Shown here piece after piece: positions 59,346 to 64,000 of a stretch of DNA of 64,000 bases. Location of the stretch: positions 32,723-96,722 of the forward strand of contig NZ_JABVEB010000009.1 of NCBI RefSeq assembly GCF_014323665.1, written 5' to 3'. Source of the stretch: Actinomadura sp. HBU206391 (GTDB taxonomy: Bacteria > Actinomycetota > Actinomycetes > Streptosporangiales > Streptosporangiaceae). The notes under the pieces are model-generated. The model was not told the origin of the DNA. It searched no databases and saw nothing but the letters and a program-made list of their open reading frames with translations. Each line of letters starts with the position of its first letter. Positions within the stretch are counted from its first letter, which is position 1. The position numbers were made by a program, and so were the translations under genes.

Positions 59346-60377
59346 TCAGGCCGGCTTCTTGGCGATGGAGTCGATCCAGGTGAGCACGGTGCGCCACGCC
59401 TGGGGGTCCTTGATGATCGCCAGACCGTGGGCGGTACCCGGCTCCTCTTTCAGCGTGACCGGCACTCCGTAGCCCTTCAGAGCCGCCACCAGCTCGGTGC
59501 TGTGCGCGGCCGGCACGAACTCCTGGGTCGAGTGCATGATCAGCATCGGCGCGTCGCCACGACCGGCGTGGGTGGCCGGCGCCACGTCTTCGAGCCGCTG
59601 CCAGCACGCCGTGCCGATCTCTCCCGGCGTGCAGCCGATCAGCTCCTCGACGGCCCGCCGCAACAGCACCTGTGATCCCAGGGCGCCGGGCAGCGCGCCG
59701 TCGAGATATCCGAGATAGGGAGAGTTCACCGGCGACAGGGCGACCACGCCACGGACGCGCTGCGCCCCGGCGCCGTAGGTGCCCAGCATCGTCGCGAGCT
59801 GACCGCCCGCCGACGAACCGACGACGACGATCCTGTTCGGGTCGACCTTGAAGCGGGCGGAATGGCGCTTGATGAACTCCAGCGCGGCCGAGGCGTCATC
59901 GCGCTGCGCCGGCCACGGCGCCTCTCCCGTGAGCCGGTAGTCCGCCGCGAAGACGGCGTAACCGTCCGCCGCGAGCTTGTAGGCGACCCTGCCCCACGAG
60001 GACTTGTCGCCGACCTTCCAGTAGCCGCCGTGCAGCAGCAGGACGGCCGGTTGCGTCTCCGCACCGGGGTCGCGCCAGTAGGCGTCCATCCGCTGGTTCT
60101 CGCTGGGCCCGTAGGAGTACCTCTTGGTCTGCAAGGGGGCCAGCGTGACGATGAAGGCCTGCGCCGTCTCGACCTGGCTGCCGGCGGTGACCGTGGCGGG
60201 GGCGTCCTGAGGTGCCTGTGGTGCCTGCGGAGCGGCGCTCGCCGGGTCGGTCGAGGCCGTCGGCGCCGGACTGGCCGGATCGCCCGGAGCCGCCGCCGCG
60301 TCACCGCCCGGAGGGACGATCGCCGCCGACGCGAACGCCGCGGCCGCGGCTGCACCGAGCACCAGTCCTTTGCGCAC
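59346..60377 (-). CDS. Secreted alpha/beta hydrolase (carboxylesterase type)
   Basis: This is about 343 aa from GTG 60377, with GAGGGG upstream. The signal (VLGAAAAAAFASAAIV) and a Pro/Ala linker precede the hydrolase domain. The oxyanion motif is HGGYW, the nucleophile elbow is GSSAGG and the catalytic His is in GTAHGLAI, as in the esterase/lipase HSL group. The substrate is unknown. Confidence 0.88.
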   Translation of the reverse strand: MRKGLVLGAAAAAAFASAAIVPPGGDAAAAPGDPASPAPTASTDPASAAPQAPQAPQDAPATVTAGSQVETAQAFIVTLAPLQTKRYSYGPSENQRMDAYWRDPGAETQPAVLLLHGGYWKVGDKSSWGRVAYKLAADGYAVFAADYRLTGEAPWPAQRDDASAALEFIKRHSARFKVDPNRIVVVGSSAGGQLATMLGTYGAGAQRVRGVVALSPVNSPYLGYLDGALPGALGSQVLLRRAVEELIGCTPGEIGTACWQRLEDVAPATHAGRGDAPMLIMHSTQEFVPAAHSTELVAALKGYGVPVTLKEEPGTAHGLAIIKDPQAWRTVLTWIDSIAKKPA

Positions 60378-60548
60378 CCAATGCCCCTCTCGTGGTGGAA
60401 TCTGGCGGTCATCATAGATCACCGAGGGGAGCGTTGGAGCGATATGGGGGGCCGTGCGGTCCGGTCGCGTCGCGCGCGGCCGACCGGCCCCGCCGCCGTC
60501 AGGGCGGCGAGGCGTCTCCGGGTCCGCTGTCCGGGTGGGACGCCCGGG

Positions 60549-61703
60549 TCAGGACAGGGCCCGCTCCAGATCGTGGAGCAGGTCGTCGCGGTCCTCGATG
60601 CCGACCGACAGCCGGACGAGGTCGGTGGGCACCTCGAGCGGCGAACCTGCCGCTGAGGCGTGCGTCATGCGGGCCGGATGCTCGATCAGCGACTCCACCC
60701 CGCCGAGCGACTCTCCCAGCGTGAACAGCCTGGTGCTCTCGCACACCCGTACGGCAGCCTCCTCGCCGCCGGTGAGCCGGAACGAGACCATGCCGCCGAA
60801 GGCGCGCATCTGCTTCGCCGCGACATCGTGGCCCGGGTGCCCGGGCAGCCCGGGGTACCTGACCTCGGCGACCCGAGGATGCCGTACGAGCATCTCCACG
60901 ATGGCGGTGGCATTGGCGCAGTGTCGCTCCATGCGAACGCCCAGGGTCTTGATCCCGCGCAGCGTCAGCCATGCGTCGAACGGCCCGCTGATGGCGCCCA
61001 TCGCGTTCTGGTGGAACGCGAGCCGCTCGCCCAGCGCGGTGTCGGAGACGACGAGCGCCCCGCCGACCACGTCGGAGTGGCCGCCGAGGTACTTCGTGGT
61101 CGAGTGCACGACGACGTCGGCCCCGAGGCCAAGCGGCTGCTGCAGATAGGGCGAGGCGAAGGTGTTGTCCACGACCAGAAGCGCGCCCCCGCCGTGGGCC
61201 ACCTGCCCCAGCGCGGCGATGTCGGCGATGCCCAGCAGTGGGTTGGTCGGAGTCTCGACCCAGATCGCGGCCGTCTCCGGACGTACGGCGGCGCGCACGG
61301 CGGCGATGTCGGCGAGCGGCACCGGGTCGAAGACCACCCCCCACTGCTCCAGGACCTTGGCGAAGAGCCGGTAGGTGCCGCCGTAGGCGTCATCGGGGAT
61401 CACGACGTGGTCGCCGGGCTTGCATATCGTGCGGAGCAGCGTGTCCTCGGCCGCCAGACCGGACGCGAAGGCCAGCCCGCGGGTGCCGCCCTCGATCGCC
61501 GCCAGGCACTCCTCCAGGGCGGTGCGAGTCGGGTTGGCCGAGCGACTGTACTCGTAGCCGCCGCGCAGGCCCCCGATGCCGTCCTGTTTGTACGTCGATA
61601 CCTGGTAGATGGGCGGTACGACTGCCCCCGTGGCGGGATCAGGCTCCTGACCTGCGTGGATGGCCAGGGTCTCGAAACCGGCTGCATCAGTGAAACGGTC
61701 CAT
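60549..61703 (-). CDS. metB: Cystathionine gamma-synthase (PLP, Cys/Met metabolism)
   Basis: This is 384 aa. PLP lysine is Lys204 (HSTTKYLGGHSD), and SANPTR and VETPTNP are family marks. SLGGVESLIEHPARMTHAS near the end fits the synthase/lyase group. It makes cystathionine from cysteine and an activated homoserine; a gamma-lyase role cannot be ruled out. ATG 61703 is the natural start. Confidence 0.9.
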   Translation of the reverse strand: MDRFTDAAGFETLAIHAGQEPDPATGAVVPPIYQVSTYKQDGIGGLRGGYEYSRSANPTRTALEECLAAIEGGTRGLAFASGLAAEDTLLRTICKPGDHVVIPDDAYGGTYRLFAKVLEQWGVVFDPVPLADIAAVRAAVRPETAAIWVETPTNPLLGIADIAALGQVAHGGGALLVVDNTFASPYLQQPLGLGADVVVHSTTKYLGGHSDVVGGALVVSDTALGERLAFHQNAMGAISGPFDAWLTLRGIKTLGVRMERHCANATAIVEMLVRHPRVAEVRYPGLPGHPGHDVAAKQMRAFGGMVSFRLTGGEEAAVRVCESTRLFTLGESLGGVESLIEHPARMTHASAAGSPLEVPTDLVRLSVGIEDRDDLLHDLERALS

Positions 61704-61784
61704 CCCCCGAGATTAACGGGCCGCCGCCATCCCTCAGGAGGAGGCTCTCCCCCGGAGGTATTAGGCCTGATTTCGCCGTGGGGG

Positions 61785-61816
61785 TTGACCCCGCAGGCCG
61801 ATGCAGGCTCTACCGT
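61785..61816 (+). promoter_or_regulatory. Candidate promoter of the MMPL gene
   Basis: TTGACC (61785-61790) followed after 17 bases by CTCTAC (61808-61813), or TACCGT slightly further on, gives a plausible sigma-70 type promoter. A TTCAG...CTGAA inverted pair (61821-61847) lies between it and the gene and may be an operator. Confidence 0.45.
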
Positions 61817-61871
61817 CTTGTTCAGTATCGAGAACTATGTTGCTGAAGACTGAAATGAGGCAGAGAAGAAA

Positions 61872-64000
61872 ATGTTCGCACGGCTCGCGCGTTTCGTCGT
61901 GGGACACCCGTGGTGGACGATCGGCGCCTGGCTCGTCGCCGCGGTCGCCATCATCGTGTTCTCGCCGGCGCTCACCACCGAATCGGACCAGGGCGAGTTC
62001 CTGCCCAGCAAGTACGAGTCCGTCCAGGCCATGAATCTGGCCCAGAAGGCGTTCCCGCAGCAGGAGGACACCTCTGCCCTGATCGTCATCAAGCGTTCGG
62101 ACGGTCAGCCACTGACCGCCGCCGACACCGCCAAGGCCGGGCAGACGGCACAGGCGCTGCAGGCCAAGAAGCTGCCGTCGGTCAACGGGTTCCTCACCGG
62201 CGAGCAGGCCGTGGCCCCCAACAAGGCCGTCCAGATCATCAACGTCCCGATGTCGGGCATGTCGACCGCCGACCAGGAGAAACAGACCAAGGCGATCGAG
62301 GCCGTCCGCGCCGACCTGCCCAAGCTGCTTCAGGGCAGCGGGCTGGAGGCGAAGGTCGGCGGTGACGTCGCCGGTTGGGTCGACAACGCGGACTCGTTCG
62401 AGGGCGCGTTCGCGATCGTCGGCGTCGCCACCTTCGTACTGATCATCGGATTGATTCTGTTGATCTTCCGGGCACCGCTCGCCGCGGTCCTGCCGATCAT
62501 CGTGATATCGGTCACCATGCAGGTTGCCATGGGATTGATCGGGATAGCGTCCAAGATCTTCAATTTCGCCGGTGACGACAGCCTTTCCATCATCATTTTG
62601 ATCGTGCTGTTCGGAATCGGCGCCGACTACTACCTGTTCCTCATGTTCCGCTTCCGGGAACGGCTGCGAGCCGGAGACGACAAGCGGACCGCCATGTTCA
62701 GCGCCATGGAGCGGGTCGGCGAGGTCATCGCCTCCGCCGCCGGCGCCGTCATGATCGCTTTCCTCGTGCTGCTGCTGGCCACTTTCGGCGTCTTCAGCGC
62801 GTGGGGTCCCTCTCTGGCGATCGCCGTGGGCGCGATGGCGATCACCTCGCTCACCCTGATCCCCGCCATCGTGACGCTCCTCGGCGCGGCCGTGTTCTGG
62901 CCCTCGAAGGCGTGGAAGAAGCAGCCCAAGGGGACGGCCTCGGCTCGGCTCGGCCGGATGGTCGGACGGCGGCCCGCGCTGGTCGCACTCGTCTCGGGCG
63001 GCATCATGGTCGCACTCGCCGCCGGCGCGTTCGGCTTCAAGGCCGACTACGACTTCATGGCCGGCTTCCCGCAGGACACCGAGTCTGCGCAGGCCCTGAA
63101 GGACATGGAGAAGGGCTTCCCGCCCGGCGTCACCACTCCGGTCCAGGTCATGCTCAAGCGCACCGACGGTCAGCCGCTCTCGCAGGAGCAGCTCACGGCG
63201 TTCGGCGGGGCCGTCAAGTCCGCACCGGGCGTCGGACAGGTGCAGCCGGCAGTGCCCGGTACCGACAAGTCCGTGGCCAAGGTCGACCTGTTCCTCACGC
63301 AGAACCCGGTGTCGAACGATTCGATCAGCCTGGTCAAGGGTGAGTTGCGCGACGCCGTGCACAAGGCGGCCCCGAGCGGGGTGCGCCCGTACGTCGGCGG
63401 GACGACAGCGATCTTCGCCGACATCAACGAGGTCAACAACCGTGACCTGTCGGTCATCCTGCCGGTGGCCGCTGTGCTCATCGCCCTGATCCTGGCGCTG
63501 CTGCTACGGAGTGTGGTCGCACCGCTCTACCTGGTCGTCGCGGTGCTCCTCGGCTTCGCGGCGACGCTGGGCTCGGCGGTCTACATGTTCCAGGGGATCA
63601 TGGGCGAGCCGGGGGTCACCTTCCAGTTGCCGATCATCCTCTACCTGTTCGTGCTGGCCATCGGGACCGACTACAACATCCTGATGATCGCCCGGCTGCG
63701 AGAGGAGGCCAAGGAGGGCAACGAGCCACGCCAGGCCGCCGCCCTCGCGGTCGAGCACGGAGGGCCGACGGTCGCGGCGGCGGGTCTGATCCTCGCCGGC
63801 ACCTTCTTCGTGATGGTGATCGCGCCCGTGGCCATGCTGCAGCAGATGGGCTTCTCGGTGGCGGTCGGTATCGCGATCTCCGCGTTCGTGATGTCCACGT
63901 TCCTGGTGCCCTCGATCACCGCGCTTCTGGGCCACTCGGCGTGGTGGCCCGGGCACGGGGACAAGGCCGTGGAGCGCAGCGATCCAGGCGAGCTCGGAGA
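61872..64000 (+). CDS. MMPL family transporter (3' end cut by window edge)
   Basis: There are 709 codons to the window end without a stop. The RND/MMPL layout is clear: helix (15-31), outer loop, five helices (about 178-345), a second outer loop, then five more. IGADYYLF and IGTDYNIL carry the paired acidic residues of proton-driven MMPL pumps. It probably exports lipids or other hydrophobic compounds. ATG 61872 has only a weak ribosome site (gagaaga). No lipid-synthesis gene is adjacent within the window. Confidence 0.92.
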   Translation, partial: MFARLARFVVGHPWWTIGAWLVAAVAIIVFSPALTTESDQGEFLPSKYESVQAMNLAQKAFPQQEDTSALIVIKRSDGQPLTAADTAKAGQTAQALQAKKLPSVNGFLTGEQAVAPNKAVQIINVPMSGMSTADQEKQTKAIEAVRADLPKLLQGSGLEAKVGGDVAGWVDNADSFEGAFAIVGVATFVLIIGLILLIFRAPLAAVLPIIVISVTMQVAMGLIGIASKIFNFAGDDSLSIIILIVLFGIGADYYLFLMFRFRERLRAGDDKRTAMFSAMERVGEVIASAAGAVMIAFLVLLLATFGVFSAWGPSLAIAVGAMAITSLTLIPAIVTLLGAAVFWPSKAWKKQPKGTASARLGRMVGRRPALVALVSGGIMVALAAGAFGFKADYDFMAGFPQDTESAQALKDMEKGFPPGVTTPVQVMLKRTDGQPLSQEQLTAFGGAVKSAPGVGQVQPAVPGTDKSVAKVDLFLTQNPVSNDSISLVKGELRDAVHKAAPSGVRPYVGGTTAIFADINEVNNRDLSVILPVAAVLIALILALLLRSVVAPLYLVVAVLLGFAATLGSAVYMFQGIMGEPGVTFQLPIILYLFVLAIGTDYNILMIARLREEAKEGNEPRQAAALAVEHGGPTVAAAGLILAGTFFVMVIAPVAMLQQMGFSVAVGIAISAFVMSTFLVPSITALLGHSAWWPGHGDKAVERSDPGELG

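Overview
The window is 64 kb of chromosome from a very GC-rich actinomycete. A mycothiol S-conjugate amidase gene (mca) beside greA, an xseA/xseB/DUF4245/glpX block, a PIN-PhoH protein, a class F sortase and eukaryote-type Ser/Thr kinases all point to Actinobacteria. My impression is Streptosporangiales (Thermomonosporaceae-like), but that is not proven by anything here. GTG and TTG starts are frequent and many genes overlap by 4 bases (ATGA, GTGA). I saw no rRNA, tRNA, insertion sequence or CRISPR array.

Region 1 (1-9.6 kb, all minus strand) looks like a trans-4-hydroxyproline utilisation locus. One unit encodes a DapA-family deaminase, a hydroxyproline epimerase and a branched-chain-amino-acid-type ABC importer (livKHMGF). 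A second unit encodes a three-subunit oxidase/dehydrogenase: a DAO-type flavoprotein, a small [2Fe-2S] protein and an FAD protein with a BFD-like Fe-S domain. Both promoters carry the same GCAATGTGA element, so a common regulator is likely.

Region 2 (9.6-16.7 kb) is the conserved xseA...xseB-DUF4245-glpX neighbourhood. It is interrupted between xseA and xseB by a 3-kb insert holding a membrane protein, a lipoprotein and a 514-aa membrane-anchored protein with an HExxH zincin-like C-terminus, which is toxin-like in layout. Region 3 (16.7-24.6 kb) is accessory: a DUF1707 protein, a secreted LPLVG-tailed protein coupled to a class F sortase, an ABC-2 exporter pair, an MFS permease, and a MocR regulator divergent from an EamA exporter.

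Region 4 (24.6-31.0 kb) carries two unrelated fumarases (class I Fe-S and class II) flanking two divergent kinase-like genes. One is a canonical Ser/Thr kinase and the other has HRN and DFA in place of HRD and DFG, so it is a likely pseudokinase. Region 5 (31-41 kb) holds cell-wall and RNA functions (transglycosylase-like protein, PIN-PhoH, cis-prenyl transferase, NlpC/P60), a DHA2 exporter with its TetR repressor and a clear palindromic operator, and a DUF255 thioredoxin-like protein.

Region 6 (41-46 kb) includes a GH16 enzyme with an altered catalytic motif, ribonuclease Z, a short protein ending in an amyloid-signalling-like motif, then greA-DUF4307-mca. Region 7 (46-54.9 kb) has an Lrp regulator divergent from hppD, two tandem secreted M1 peptidases, threonine dehydratase, and a FIST sensor protein overlapping a ROK sugar kinase. 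Region 8 (55-64 kb) has a chelatase-type AAA/VWA pair, a repeat-containing membrane protein, a secreted esterase, cystathionine gamma-synthase and a truncated MMPL transporter. The candidates I rate most worth follow-up are the amyloid-motif protein, the toxin-like zincin between xseA and xseB, the sortase/LPLVG pair, the pseudokinase and the shared hydroxyproline operator.
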